Below are positions 18,639-26,801 of a stretch of DNA of 64,000 nt, piece after piece. The notes beneath the pieces are model-generated. The model searched no databases, had not been told where the DNA came from, and saw nothing but the letters and a program-made list of their open reading frames with translations. The translations under genes and the position numbers were made by a program. Source of the DNA: Streptomyces sp. NBC_00258 (GTDB lineage Bacteria; Actinomycetota; Actinomycetes; Streptomycetales; Streptomycetaceae); the NCBI RefSeq assembly GCF_036182465.1, contig NZ_CP108081.1, positions 9,858,001 through 9,922,000 on the forward strand. The letters are read 5' to 3'. Numbering within the stretch: the stretch's first letter is position 1; every line of letters starts with the position of its first letter.

Positions 18639-18745
18639 CGCCGCCTCCTCGTTCTCGTTGGTACCGGCACCGTAAGGGATACGGCCATGCCACGGTGGGG
18701 CGAAGATCACAGGCGCCCGAGCTCTTGGCCGGACGTCACGCTGAG

Positions 18746-18751
18746 TACGGT
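18746..18751 (+). promoter_or_regulatory. Leaderless-type -10 box for the acyltransferase
   Basis: TACGGT ends 6 bases before GTG 18758 and no ribosome-binding site is present, so transcription probably starts at the start codon. Confidence 0.45.
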
Positions 18752-18757
18752 GAGCGG

Positions 18758-19543
18758 GTGCCCAAGCGCAAGAACACGTTCTCATCCCGGCGGCGCCGAC
18801 TCGTCCAGCGCGCCGTCCACGCGGGCTGGTCCTGGGTGCAACGAACGGGCGCTGTGACCGCCGAGCGGCCCGGGCGACTGCACTTCGGAGCGATGGGAAC
18901 AGGTACCAGGCTCGCCTTCCCGCAGGGCACCGTCTTCGGTGAGCCGTGGATCCATCTCGGCGACCACTGCATCATCGCCGAACAGGTCACTCTGACCGCC
19001 GGGCTGATGCCCGACCTCGACCTCGGCCCGGACCCCATCCTCCGCATCGGGGACGGCGTCGTGCTCGGCCGCGGCAGCCACGTCATCGCCGACACGACGG
19101 TCACGATCGGCAGCGACTGCTACTTCGGGCCGTACGTGTACGTCACGTCCACCAACCACTCCTACGACGACCCGCACGAGCCCATCGGCAAGCAGTGGCC
19201 GCGGATGGAGCCCGTGGAGATCGGTCCGGGCTGCTGGATCGGCACGGGCGCGGTGATCCTGCCGGGGGCGCGGATCGGGCGGAACGTCGTGGTGGCGGCG
19301 GGCGCGGTCGTGCGCGGAGTCGTGCCCGACCACGCGGTGGTGGCCGGGGCGCCGGCCCGGGTCGTACGCCGATGGACCACCAGTGACGGCTGGCAGCCGC
19401 CACTGCGCACGCCCGCGCCGGTGCCGATTCCCGACGGGGTCACACCGGAGCAGCTGCTCGCGCTGGCGGAGCTGGACGCGGAGAGCATCGCCGGGTTGCG
19501 GGCGGTCGAGGACGCCCACGAGGACGTACGAGCCGAGTCCTGA
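18758..19543 (+). CDS. Hexapeptide-repeat acyltransferase (LbH family)
   Basis: The 261-residue product starts at GTG 18758 (MPKRKNTFSSRRRR). The central part is a left-handed beta-helix: IHLGDHCIIAEQVTL, ILRIGDGVVLGRGSHVIADTTVTIGS, then VYVTSTNHSYDDP and IGPGCWIGTGAVILPGARIG, like the xenobiotic/maltose acetyltransferase group. The HSYDD stretch is where the catalytic His of these enzymes is found. Substrate and pathway are unknown. The N-terminal 40 residues are basic and the C-terminal 50 are outside the helix. An upstream in-frame ATG would overlap the divergent gene's promoter region. Confidence 0.78.
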   Translation: MPKRKNTFSSRRRRLVQRAVHAGWSWVQRTGAVTAERPGRLHFGAMGTGTRLAFPQGTVFGEPWIHLGDHCIIAEQVTLTAGLMPDLDLGPDPILRIGDGVVLGRGSHVIADTTVTIGSDCYFGPYVYVTSTNHSYDDPHEPIGKQWPRMEPVEIGPGCWIGTGAVILPGARIGRNVVVAAGAVVRGVVPDHAVVAGAPARVVRRWTTSDGWQPPLRTPAPVPIPDGVTPEQLLALAELDAESIAGLRAVEDAHEDVRAES

Positions 19544-19582
19544 CCGGCCGTGGACCCTTCGGGACCGAGGCCCGGTGGCGGC

Positions 19583-20434
19583 TCAGCCCGTGGCGAGCAG
19601 CACCGTGCCCACGAGCGCCAGGCCCGCGCCCGCCGCCTGGATCCGGCGCAGCCGCTCGCTGAGGAAGCCGCGCGCGGCGAGGGCCGTGACCACCGGGCAG
19701 AGCGAGGCGAGGACGGCGGCCACGGTGACCGGGCCGCGCTGGGCGGCCAGTGAGTACGTGCCGTTGGCGGCCACGTCCGCGAGGCCGACGAACGCCAGGG
19801 CCGGGAGGGACTCCCACGCGATCTTCGGGGGAGCCACGCTGCCGCGCCGGACGGCGGCGTACAGGGCCGTGCCGCCCGTGACGACGTTCGTGACGCGCTG
19901 TACGAACAGGGCGAGGAAGAGGCCGGTGAGGGTGGACGACGCCTCGGCGATCAGGGCCATCACCGCACCGAAGCCGAACGCCGCGACCAGGGTGAGCAGC
20001 ACGGCCTGCCGCTGCACGGGGGCGCCCCTGAAGTGCGGTCCGCCCGCGAGGACGACCCCCACGACGGCGACCGCGATTCCCGCGAACTGCACCAGGCCCG
20101 GGCGCTCACCGAGGACGAGGCCCACCGCCACGGGGACGGCGATGCTGAGCGAGGCGAGCGGCGAGACGACGCCCATCGGGCCGAGGGCGAGCGCCTTGTA
20201 GAAGGCCAGCATCCCGACAGGCCCGACGAGTCCCGCCGCCACCGCGAACCACAACTGCGGACCCGCCTCGCTCCAGGCGCCGGTCGCAAGGACGATCGCG
20301 CCGAGCACGACGGTGGCGATCGACTGCGAGACGACCACGACCGTCAGCGCGGGGATGCGTCGTGCCAGCAGCCCTCCGCCGAAGTCGGCCAGCCCCCACA
20401 GGAGGCTTGTGGCCAGGGCGAAGAGTGCTGTCAT
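19583..20434 (-). CDS. EamA/DMT-family transporter
   Basis: The 283-residue protein has ten predicted membrane spans as two EamA repeats (MTALFALATSLLWGLADFGGG; then a second half starting after GGPHFRGAPVQRQ). The family exports or imports small metabolites such as amino acids, purines or drugs. It is divergent from an XRE-cupin regulator, and the 140-base gap holds repeated GTTC/GAAC operators, so that regulator very likely controls it. Substrate unknown. Confidence 0.85.
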   Translation of the reverse strand: MTALFALATSLLWGLADFGGGLLARRIPALTVVVVSQSIATVVLGAIVLATGAWSEAGPQLWFAVAAGLVGPVGMLAFYKALALGPMGVVSPLASLSIAVPVAVGLVLGERPGLVQFAGIAVAVVGVVLAGGPHFRGAPVQRQAVLLTLVAAFGFGAVMALIAEASSTLTGLFLALFVQRVTNVVTGGTALYAAVRRGSVAPPKIAWESLPALAFVGLADVAANGTYSLAAQRGPVTVAAVLASLCPVVTALAARGFLSERLRRIQAAGAGLALVGTVLLATG

Positions 20435-20453
20435 CGGATGCCTCGCAGTACAG

Positions 20454-20502
20454 TTCGATGAACGATTCGGTGCACCACACCGTAGTTCAGTTCATTGAAC
20501 TC
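20454..20502. promoter_or_regulatory. Paired operators GTTCNNTGAAC between transporter and XRE-cupin genes
   Basis: GTTCGATGAAC (20454-20464) and AGTTCATTGAACT (20490-20502) are two copies of one palindrome; a further TGAAC half site lies at 20519-20523. The centres are about 37 bases apart. They sit upstream of both divergent genes, as expected for the autoregulated XRE-cupin protein. Confidence 0.6.
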
Positions 20503-20574
20503 TGTCATCCAGAATATTGAACGAACCTCATGGGAGCCGAGCCTCATGGGAACCACGAGAACATTGGACGGAAA

Positions 20575-21147
20575 GTGTCGGACCTCGACCTCCTGACCCA
20601 GTCCCTGGCGCGCAACGTCAAGCGCTGGCGCACCGAGCGCGGCTTCACCCTGGACACGCTCGCCGCCCGTGCCGGGGTCAGCCGCGGCATGCTCATCCAG
20701 ATCGAGCAGGCCCGGACCAACCCGAGCCTGGGCACCGTCGTCAAGATCGGTGACGCGCTCGGCATCAGCATCACCACGCTGCTCGACTACGAGCAGGGCC
20801 CGAAGGTCCGCATCGTCCCGGCCGACCAGGCCGTGCGGCTCTGGCACACCGACGCGGGCAGCTACAACCGGCTCCTCGCGGGCACCGAGGCGCCCGGCCC
20901 GCTGGAGATGTGGGACTGGCTGCTGATGCCGGGCGAGGGCAGCCCCTCCGACCCGCACCCCGCGGGCACGGTCGAACTCCTCCACGTCACGAAGGGCGAA
21001 CTGACGCTCACCGTCGACGGCGCGGAGTACCGCGTTCCCGCGGGCGCGAGCGTCTCCTTCGAGGCCAACACCCCCCACACGTACGCCAATTCGGGCGACG
21101 ACCCGCTGGAGATGGTCATGGCCGTGTCGGTCCCGGGCGTGCACTGA
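20575..21147 (+). CDS. XRE-family regulator with C-terminal cupin
   Basis: About 190 residues from GTG 20575 (MSDLDLLTQSLARN); an in-frame ATG at 20530 would add 15 residues. Residues about 12-66 are a helix-turn-helix (LDTLAARAGVSRGMLIQIEQARTNPSLGTV) and residues about 110-185 a small cupin (AGTVELLHVTKGELTLTVDG; FEANTPHTYAN). This MerR-like sensor design, as in PuuR or SinR-cupin proteins, binds a small effector in the cupin. It likely represses the divergent EamA transporter and itself through the GTTCNNTGAAC sites. Confidence 0.88.
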   Translation: MSDLDLLTQSLARNVKRWRTERGFTLDTLAARAGVSRGMLIQIEQARTNPSLGTVVKIGDALGISITTLLDYEQGPKVRIVPADQAVRLWHTDAGSYNRLLAGTEAPGPLEMWDWLLMPGEGSPSDPHPAGTVELLHVTKGELTLTVDGAEYRVPAGASVSFEANTPHTYANSGDDPLEMVMAVSVPGVH

Positions 21148-21178
21148 GACCCTCGTCCGGCGCTGTGCGCACGGCTGT

Positions 21179-21184
21179 TAGCGT
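21179..21184 (+). promoter_or_regulatory. Leaderless-type -10 box for the YbaK-domain gene
   Basis: TAGCGT ends 6 bases before ATG 21191, with no ribosome site between. Confidence 0.45.
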
Positions 21185-21190
21185 GCCGTC

Positions 21191-21748
21191 ATGCGCGCAC
21201 CCATCGGACAGTTCGACGACGCCACCCCCGCTCCCGACTGCCTCGACACACTGACCGGCCCGGTCGCCGACGCCGTACGCCAGTGGCGCGGCAGCGTCCC
21301 CGCCGACCAGATCGTGTACGTCGACACCGAGCCGGAGTGGGCCGACACCGCCACCTTCGTCGAGCACTACGGCAAGGACCTCCTCGACCGGTCGGCCAAC
21401 TGCGTGGTCGTCGCGGGCAAGCGGGGCGGGGAGAGCACGCTCGCCGCGTGCGTCGTGCTCTCGACCACCCGCGTCGACGTGAACGGCGCCGTGCGCCGCC
21501 AACTCGGCGCGCGCAAGGCGTCGTTCGCCTCCATGGACACGGCGACCGGCGAGACCGGCATGGAGTACGGCGGCATCACGCCGATCGGACTCCCCGCGGA
21601 CTGGCCGGTGCTGGTGGACTCGGCGGTGGTCGACCTCCCGTACGTGCTGGTCGGCAGCGGTCGCCGGCGGGGGAAGCTGCTCGTTCCGGGCAAGGCGTTC
21701 GCGGAGCTGCCGAACGCCGTGGTGCTGGAGGGACTCGGGGTCGCCTGA
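21191..21748 (+). CDS. YbaK/aminoacyl-tRNA deacylase-domain protein
   Basis: The 185-residue protein matches the YbaK/ProX fold: CVVVAGKRGGESTLAACVVLSTTRVDVNGAVRRQLGARKASF contains the conserved Lys and the hydrophobic strand, followed by GGITPIGLP with the family's GGI loop. Members hydrolyse mischarged aminoacyl-tRNAs in trans. The N-terminal 60 residues are less conserved. It appears to be leaderless. It converges on the CDF gene, and both stop codons fall inside one hairpin. Confidence 0.8.
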   Translation: MRAPIGQFDDATPAPDCLDTLTGPVADAVRQWRGSVPADQIVYVDTEPEWADTATFVEHYGKDLLDRSANCVVVAGKRGGESTLAACVVLSTTRVDVNGAVRRQLGARKASFASMDTATGETGMEYGGITPIGLPADWPVLVDSAVVDLPYVLVGSGRRRGKLLVPGKAFAELPNAVVLEGLGVA

Positions 21749-21776
21749 CCGTTTCCGTTTCCGTTTCCGTCAGGCG
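21742..21776. terminator. Bidirectional hairpin enclosing both stop codons
   Basis: CGCCTGAC (21742-21749) pairs with GTCAGGCG (21769-21776). The loop holds a threefold CGTTTC-type tandem repeat. The YbaK stop (21746-21748) and the CDF stop (21770-21772) both lie in the stem. Confidence 0.55.
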
Positions 21777-22909
21777 GTCGTGTGGTGGGCCAGGGCGAGG
21801 TGGGGGTCCTTCTCGCCCGGCGCGGGTGACGGGTCCGCGTGGACCAGGGCCGCGGTGAGCCCCGGGACGGCGTGCAGCAGAGCGTGCTCGGCCTCGACCG
21901 CGATGCCGTGGGCCTGCCGCACGCTCGCCTCGCCGTCGACGACCACCGCCACCTCGGCGCGCAGCCGGTGGCCGATCCAGCGCAGTCGCAGCTCACCCAC
22001 CGCCTGCACGCCCGGCACCTGGTTCAGCGCCCGCTCGGCCGTGTCGACCAGCTCCGGGTCGATCGCGTCCATGACCCGGCGGAAGACCTCGCGTGCGGCG
22101 TCGCGCAGCACCAGCAGCAGGGCGACCGTGATCGCCAACCCGACCACCGGGTCGGCGAGTTGCCAGCCGACCGCCGCGCCGCCCGCGCCGAGGAGCACGG
22201 CGAGCGAGGTGAATCCGTCGGTGCGCGCGTGCAGCCCGTCCGCGACGAGCGCGGCCGAGCCGATCTCGCGGCCGACACGGATGCGGTAGCGGGCCACCCA
22301 CTCGTTGCCCGCGAAGCCGATGACGGCCGCGGCGGCCACGATCGGGATGTGCTCGACCAGTCGCGGCGAGAACAGCCGGTCGATGGCCGTCCAGCCGGCG
22401 AAGACCGCGGACGCGGCGATGGTCAGCACGATCGCGAGTCCCGCCAGGTCCTCCGCCCGGCCGTAGCCGTACGTGAACCGGCGCGTCGCCGCCCTCCTGC
22501 CCAGCACGAAGGCGATGCCGAGCGGTACGGCGGTGAGCGCGTCCGCCGCGTTGTGCACGGTGTCGCCGAGCAGCGCGACCGAACCGGAGACCGCGACGAC
22601 AGCCGCCTGGGCCACCGCGGTCACGCCGAGGACGGCCAGCGAGATCCAGAGGGTGCGGATGCCTCGGGCAGAGGATTCGAGGGCCGGGTCGACCTTGTCG
22701 GTGGTCGCGTGGGAGTGGGGCTTGAGGAGGTGGGCGATGCGGTGGGCGAGACGGTGACGGAGATCGTGACGGAGGCCGTGGCGGGCGCGGGGCGGGAGGC
22801 CGTCGCCGTGCTCGTGGTCGGGGCCGTCGCGGTCCTGCCGGTGCCCGTGATGGTGATGCCCGTGCCCGTGCTCGCCCTGGTCGCTGTGCCCGTGGTGCCC
22901 GGCGCTCAC
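21770..22909 (-). CDS. Cation diffusion facilitator (Zn/Co/Fe efflux)
   Basis: About 379 residues, probably from GTG 22909 behind GGGGATCC. The N-terminal 75 residues are an extreme His/Asp-rich metal-binding tail (several HGH and HHHH clusters). Six membrane spans follow with the CDF metal site residues in LLGDTVHNAADALT and ALVADGLHARTDGFTS (HxxxD and HxxxD type). A cytosolic ferredoxin-like C-terminal domain begins near DAIDPELVDTAERAL. The family exports zinc, cobalt or iron in exchange for protons. It is divergent from an ArsR/SmtB regulator, a common metal-response pairing. An ATG at 22996 would overlap the regulator gene and is rejected. Confidence 0.88.
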   Translation of the reverse strand: MSAGHHGHSDQGEHGHGHHHHGHRQDRDGPDHEHGDGLPPRARHGLRHDLRHRLAHRIAHLLKPHSHATTDKVDPALESSARGIRTLWISLAVLGVTAVAQAAVVAVSGSVALLGDTVHNAADALTAVPLGIAFVLGRRAATRRFTYGYGRAEDLAGLAIVLTIAASAVFAGWTAIDRLFSPRLVEHIPIVAAAAVIGFAGNEWVARYRIRVGREIGSAALVADGLHARTDGFTSLAVLLGAGGAAVGWQLADPVVGLAITVALLLVLRDAAREVFRRVMDAIDPELVDTAERALNQVPGVQAVGELRLRWIGHRLRAEVAVVVDGEASVRQAHGIAVEAEHALLHAVPGLTAALVHADPSPAPGEKDPHLALAHHTTA

Positions 22910-22971
22910 ATGGATCCCCTTTCCGGTTTCCGGTGTGCTCGGTGGACTCGGTGACGTCCACGGAGCCATTA

Positions 22972-22991
22972 TGTGCGTATGAGCGCACGCA
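22972..22991. promoter_or_regulatory. Candidate ArsR/SmtB operator
   Basis: TGCGT (22974-22978) and ACGCA (22987-22991) form an imperfect palindrome, with TGTGCG/CGCACG as a wider version. It covers the start of the regulator gene and lies upstream of the divergent CDF gene, the usual place for metal-derepressed control. Confidence 0.4.
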
Positions 22992-23338
22992 TGCACCTGT
23001 CACCTGCGAACGATGAGCATCCGCGCACGCCGGGCGAGGAGCAGTTCGCCCTCGCCGCGGAGGTTCTCGCCCTCCTGGGGGACCGCACCAGGCTCGTCCT
23101 GCTGCATGCCCTGGCCGAGGAGGAGGCCGACGTCACGACGCTCACGGAACGCTGCGGCGCGGCCCGTCCGGCCGTGAGCCAGCATCTGGCTCGGCTGCGG
23201 CTCGCGGGTCTCGTCAACACACGTAAGTCGGGCCGCCGGGTGATCTACTCCCTGCGCGACGGCCATCTGCGCCGGGTCGTGGACGAGGCGCTGAACCTGG
23301 CCGACCACCGGCTGAGCGACCGGCCGGCGCACGACTGA
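22973..23338 (+). CDS. ArsR/SmtB-family metalloregulator
   Basis: About 121 residues. It has the ArsR winged helix: LAAEVLALLGDRTRLVLLHALAEEEADVTTLTERCGAARPAVSQHLARLRLAGLVNTRKSG is the conserved region read in order, and the C-terminal helix has HLRRVVDEALNLADHR with His and Asp residues placed like the alpha5 zinc sites of SmtB/CzrA. It lacks a CxC alpha3 motif, which points to zinc or cobalt rather than arsenic. Start is uncertain: GTG 22973 has GGAG 7 bases upstream; ATG 22979 and ATG 22991 are alternatives. It likely represses the divergent CDF exporter. Confidence 0.85.
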   Translation: MRMSARMHLSPANDEHPRTPGEEQFALAAEVLALLGDRTRLVLLHALAEEEADVTTLTERCGAARPAVSQHLARLRLAGLVNTRKSGRRVIYSLRDGHLRRVVDEALNLADHRLSDRPAHD

Positions 23339-23346
23339 GGCGGCCT

Positions 23347-23370
23347 GTTTCGGCAGGGACCCTCGGGTAC
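23347..23370 (+). promoter_or_regulatory. Sigma-B-like stress promoter
   Basis: GTTT (23347-23350), 14 bases, then GGGTAC (23365-23370) match the Streptomyces sigma-B-type pattern GNNTN14-16GGGTAY. It lies about 145 bases upstream of the VOC gene. Confidence 0.5.
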
Positions 23371-23515
23371 TCGGGGCGTGAGCCGGAAACCGCCTCCGGG
23401 CGCGGGACGCCGATGCGGGTGATGCTGGAGGTGACGGAACCACGGCCCCGAGGGTGCTTCCGACGTTGTCGGACGTCCGCGCACGCCGGTCAGCCCGATT
23501 CAGGACGGTACTGCC

Positions 23516-24313
23516 ATGAACCGCGACGCAACACTCCGAAGCGACGTCATCTCCAGCCATGCGGTGGTCGGTGCCCCGTGCTGGGTCAGCCTGACGGCGC
23601 GCGACCAGCAGGCCGCGGAGGACTTCTACCGGGCGGTGCTCGGCTGGCGCTTCCGGGAGGCCAGGCTGATGGACCGGTTCCGGATCGCGTACGCGGAAGG
23701 GGTGCCCGTGGCGGGCATCGCCGCCGTTGCCTCCACGTGGCAGATGGCCGTCGCCTGGACCCCGTACTTCGCCGTGGACAGCGCGGACGAGGCCGTCGCC
23801 CGGGGGCAGGAGCGCGGCGGCACCACGGCGGTCGGGCCCATCGGCTTCCCGCCGGGCCGTGCCGCCCTGCTGGCCGACCGCGACGGAGCCGTCTTCGGTA
23901 TCTGGGAGGGCCAGCTCGTCGCCGGCTGGGAGACCTGGCGCCGGGCGGCCCCGGCCTTTCTGCGACTGCACACGCGCAACGCCTTCGACGCCGCCATGTT
24001 CTACGGGGAGGTCCTGGAGTGGGCGACCTCGGAGCCCGGCTGCATCGAGGTCCACTACGACGGCGACGAGGTCGTGCTGCGCAGCGACGGCGACGTGGTG
24101 GCCCGTATCCACTCCGGTGCGGTGGAGGCGGCCCCCGATCCCACGGTCCGGCCGCACTGGCAGGTCCACTTCGCGGTCGACGACGTCGACGCGTGCGTGA
24201 GTGCGGCGCTGGCCAACGGAGGCACGGTCCAGGAGGGTGCGTCCTCGCAGGGGGCGGTGCTGCGGGACCCCGACGGCGCGCAGTTCACGGTGGCGTCGCG
24301 GAAGGAGCGCTGA
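23516..24313 (+). CDS. VOC-family protein with two glyoxalase-like domains
   Basis: The 265-residue protein has two VOC modules. The first is about 18-135 (PCWVSLTARDQQAAEDFYRAVLGW as its opening) and the second about 145-262 (FLRLHTRNAFDAAMFYGEVLEW, then HWQVHFAVDDVDACVSAALANGG and GAVLRDPDGAQF). VOC pairs of this kind in actinomycetes resemble the CFP32/27-kDa antigen and are usually annotated as glyoxalase or bleomycin-resistance-like; no reaction can be assigned. A sigma-B-like promoter upstream suggests stress control. No good Shine-Dalgarno is visible (CAGGAC about 9 bases before ATG). Confidence 0.82.
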   Translation: MNRDATLRSDVISSHAVVGAPCWVSLTARDQQAAEDFYRAVLGWRFREARLMDRFRIAYAEGVPVAGIAAVASTWQMAVAWTPYFAVDSADEAVARGQERGGTTAVGPIGFPPGRAALLADRDGAVFGIWEGQLVAGWETWRRAAPAFLRLHTRNAFDAAMFYGEVLEWATSEPGCIEVHYDGDEVVLRSDGDVVARIHSGAVEAAPDPTVRPHWQVHFAVDDVDACVSAALANGGTVQEGASSQGAVLRDPDGAQFTVASRKER

Positions 24314-24511
24314 GGCCGCGAGGCCCGACTGGCGGGACCGCGCGACCGGAGCACTGGACGGACCGCCGGAACGATGGGATCTCGCCACCAGAATGAATGC
24401 CTCCGGCTGAAAAAAGCCCATCAGTGGCCGGAATTGATGAACGCGGCACGGAGTTATTCGTGAATCGATCGAAACCGCTTGCTTCCGCCGTGTCACCACG
24501 CGTAGACCTGT

Positions 24512-24538
24512 CCCCCGCAACACTTGTGTTTCGGGGGG
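24512..24538 (+). promoter_or_regulatory. Hairpin masking the ribosome-binding site of the MHYT gene
   Basis: CCCCCG-C-AACAC pairs with GTGTT-T-CGGGGG (24512-24523 with 24526-24537), so the G-rich Shine-Dalgarno at 24533-24538 is inside the stem. The ATG is at 24549. Confidence 0.5.
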
Positions 24539-24548
24539 ATGTTGGCAT

Positions 24549-25430
24549 ATGCAAGGAACTGTCGACGGATTCAGCTATGGGATGGTCACGCCCCTGGCGG
24601 CCTACGTCATGGCGTGCCTGGGAGCGGCCCTGGGGCTGCGTTGCATCACCCGGTCACTGCGCAACGACCAGTCGTGGAAGCCGGGCTGGCTGGCGCTGGG
24701 AGCCGCATCGATCGGATGCGGAATATGGACGATGCATTTCATCGCCATGATCGGATTCCAGGTCGAGGAAAGCCGTATTCGCTATGACGTCGGCCTGACG
24801 ATTCTCAGCCTCGCCGTGGCGATTGTCGTCGTCGGCCTGGGCGTCTTCGCCGTCGGCTACCGCGGCGCGAATACGGCGACCCTCCTCATGGCGGGCACCT
24901 TCACGGGCATCGGGGTCGCGGCCATGCACTACATAGGCATGGCTGCCATCCGTGTGAACGGCAGCCTGCAGTACGACGTCCGCACGGTGGCCCTCTCCGT
25001 CGTGATCGCCATCGTCGCCGCGACCGCCGCGCTCTGGGCCGCGGTCGCGATCCGCGGCTTCATGACCAGTCTGGGTGCCAGCCTCGTCATGGGCGTCGCA
25101 GTCTCCGGCATGCACTACACGGGCATGGCGGCCGTCAGCGTGCACCTCCACGACGCGACCGGCTCACCCGGCGACGGCGGCTCCGCCTACTCGCTCCTGC
25201 TCCCCATGCTCCTCGGCCCCGCCCTCTTCCTGCTGCTCGCGGGGGTCGTGGTGATGTTCGACCCGATGCTGGTCCTCGGGGACGGCGACTGGAGGCGACC
25301 CGTCGCCGGCCGGCGTGCGCCCACGCCCCAGGCGAGCTGGGCCGAAGAGCCCGGCTCCCTGTTCGAGGCACCCTCCGAGACAGGTCGGCGCGCGTATGGG
25401 CACGGGACACCGGCGCCGCGCAACTGGTGA
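24549..25430 (+). CDS. MHYT-domain membrane sensor
   Basis: The 293-residue protein has seven predicted membrane spans and three MHYT-type motifs: MHFI at 62, MHYI at 126 and MHYT at 188. The MHYT domain is thought to bind copper and sense O2, CO or NO. In other bacteria it is fused to GGDEF/EAL or kinase domains; here the C-terminal 60 residues are an unstructured, Pro/Glu-rich cytosolic tail without an output domain. The region upstream is less GC-rich than the surroundings and contains a hairpin that buries the ribosome site. Partner protein unknown. Confidence 0.88.
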   Translation: MQGTVDGFSYGMVTPLAAYVMACLGAALGLRCITRSLRNDQSWKPGWLALGAASIGCGIWTMHFIAMIGFQVEESRIRYDVGLTILSLAVAIVVVGLGVFAVGYRGANTATLLMAGTFTGIGVAAMHYIGMAAIRVNGSLQYDVRTVALSVVIAIVAATAALWAAVAIRGFMTSLGASLVMGVAVSGMHYTGMAAVSVHLHDATGSPGDGGSAYSLLLPMLLGPALFLLLAGVVVMFDPMLVLGDGDWRRPVAGRRAPTPQASWAEEPGSLFEAPSETGRRAYGHGTPAPRNW

Positions 25431-25520
25431 GCGTGCGCCGGCTCCGCGGCCCGGGCGAGGGTTCTCGACCGCCGGGCAGTGACTGCTGCTTCCGCGCCGG
25501 CCCGCCTCAGTGAGTGGTGG

Positions 25521-26657
25521 TCACGCCGGGTCGATGCGGGAGACGCTGCCGCCGATGGCGAGCACGTACAGTTCGCCGTCGCCGTCCTGCACGAACGAGA
25601 TGACCTCGCCGCCGTTGACTCCGAGGTCGCTCTCGCCGGTCACCTTCCCGTTCTTCATCCGCAGAGTGCGCAGGGTGCCGTCGCAGTAGTCGCTGAACAC
25701 GTACTGCCCCTTGAGGTCCGGGATCGCCTTGCCGCGGTAGACGTATCCGCCGGTCACCGAGCAGCCCAGCCCGGTGCGGTCGTACTCGTGGACCGGCGGC
25801 ACGTGGTTCGCGGGTTCCGTTCCGCCCCGGAACGGATGGGTGCCCTCCATCCGGGACCAGCCGTAGTTCTCGCCGCCCCTGCTCTTCGCAGGGGCCCAGT
25901 CGATCTCCTCCCAGTCGCTCTGGCCGACGTCGCCGATCAGCAGGTCGCCGGTGCGAGCGTCGAAGGAGAACCGCCACGGGTTGCGCAGCCCGTACGCCCA
26001 GATCTCGTCCTTCGCGTTCGGATCGTTCACGAAGGGGTTGTCCCGCGGGATCGCGTACGGCGTGCCGCCCCTCGGGTCGATCCGCAGCATCTTGCCGAGC
26101 AGCGTGTCGAGGTTCTGTCCGTTGCCGTGCGGGTCTCCGCCCGAGCCGCCGTCGCCGAGCGCGATGTAGAGGTAGCCGTCGGGGCCGAACCCGATGTCAC
26201 CGCCGTTGTGGTTCGGGTAGGGCTGCGTCTGGGTGATGACGGTGCGCCGGGTGTTCGGCCGGATCTTGCCGTGCCGCACGGCGAACTCGTCCACGGTGCT
26301 GGTGCCTTCGAGGTTCGTGAACGAGATGTAGAAGTGCGCGAACCTCTTGTCGAACGCGATGCCCAGCAGGCCGCGTTCGCCGTCGGTGGTGGTCTCGCCG
26401 GATATGTCGAGGACGGGCTCGCCGAGCCCCTTGTCGTCCAGGACACGTACCGTGCCTGCGCGTTCGGCTATCCAGACCGTGCCACCGGGCCCGGCGGTGC
26501 CGGCGATCGGGTTCTGGGCTGTGGCCACTTCCTTGAGCGCGACCTTCGCCGCCTGACGCGGGGCGGCGGGCTCGTCGGCGGAGGCCGTGGTCAACGCGAG
26601 GGATGCGACGAGGCAGATGGTGCCGATGAACGCCGTGCTTCGGGTGTGAACTTTCAC
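25521..26657 (-). CDS. Secreted PQQ-type sugar dehydrogenase (soluble GDH/sorbosone dehydrogenase-like)
   Basis: About 378 residues from GTG 26657 (GGAGGG 7-9 bases upstream). A Sec signal peptide is visible (FIGTICLVASLALTTASA). The mature protein is a six-bladed beta-propeller of the glucose/sorbosone dehydrogenase family: GLLGIAFD, NHNGGDIGFGPDGYLYIALGDGG, GKMLRIDP, EIWAYGLRNPWRFSFD, GDVGQSDWEEI and a C-terminal GELYVLAIGGSVSRI. The NHNGG and RNPWR stretches match the PQQ/Ca-binding regions of soluble GDH. Substrate and whether PQQ is truly used are open. A DasR-like palindrome overlaps a possible -35 upstream. Confidence 0.85.
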   Translation of the reverse strand: MKVHTRSTAFIGTICLVASLALTTASADEPAAPRQAAKVALKEVATAQNPIAGTAGPGGTVWIAERAGTVRVLDDKGLGEPVLDISGETTTDGERGLLGIAFDKRFAHFYISFTNLEGTSTVDEFAVRHGKIRPNTRRTVITQTQPYPNHNGGDIGFGPDGYLYIALGDGGSGGDPHGNGQNLDTLLGKMLRIDPRGGTPYAIPRDNPFVNDPNAKDEIWAYGLRNPWRFSFDARTGDLLIGDVGQSDWEEIDWAPAKSRGGENYGWSRMEGTHPFRGGTEPANHVPPVHEYDRTGLGCSVTGGYVYRGKAIPDLKGQYVFSDYCDGTLRTLRMKNGKVTGESDLGVNGGEVISFVQDGDGELYVLAIGGSVSRIDPA

Positions 26658-26801
26658 CGTGACCCTCCATGAGGCGGGGAGTGGGGAAGTCACCCGGCTG
26701 CCTGGGGCAGGGTTGTGTGGGTGTCGCCCGAGCCAGCACGCAACCTGGGTGGGGGGATTGTGTGCCGCTGGCCACGGATGAGGATACTGGGGCAGGGTGG
26801 T

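Noticed and set aside
22910..22996. Upstream ATG start for the CDF transporter
   Set aside because: It would overlap the ArsR start and operator; the GTG at 22909 has a better ribosome site.
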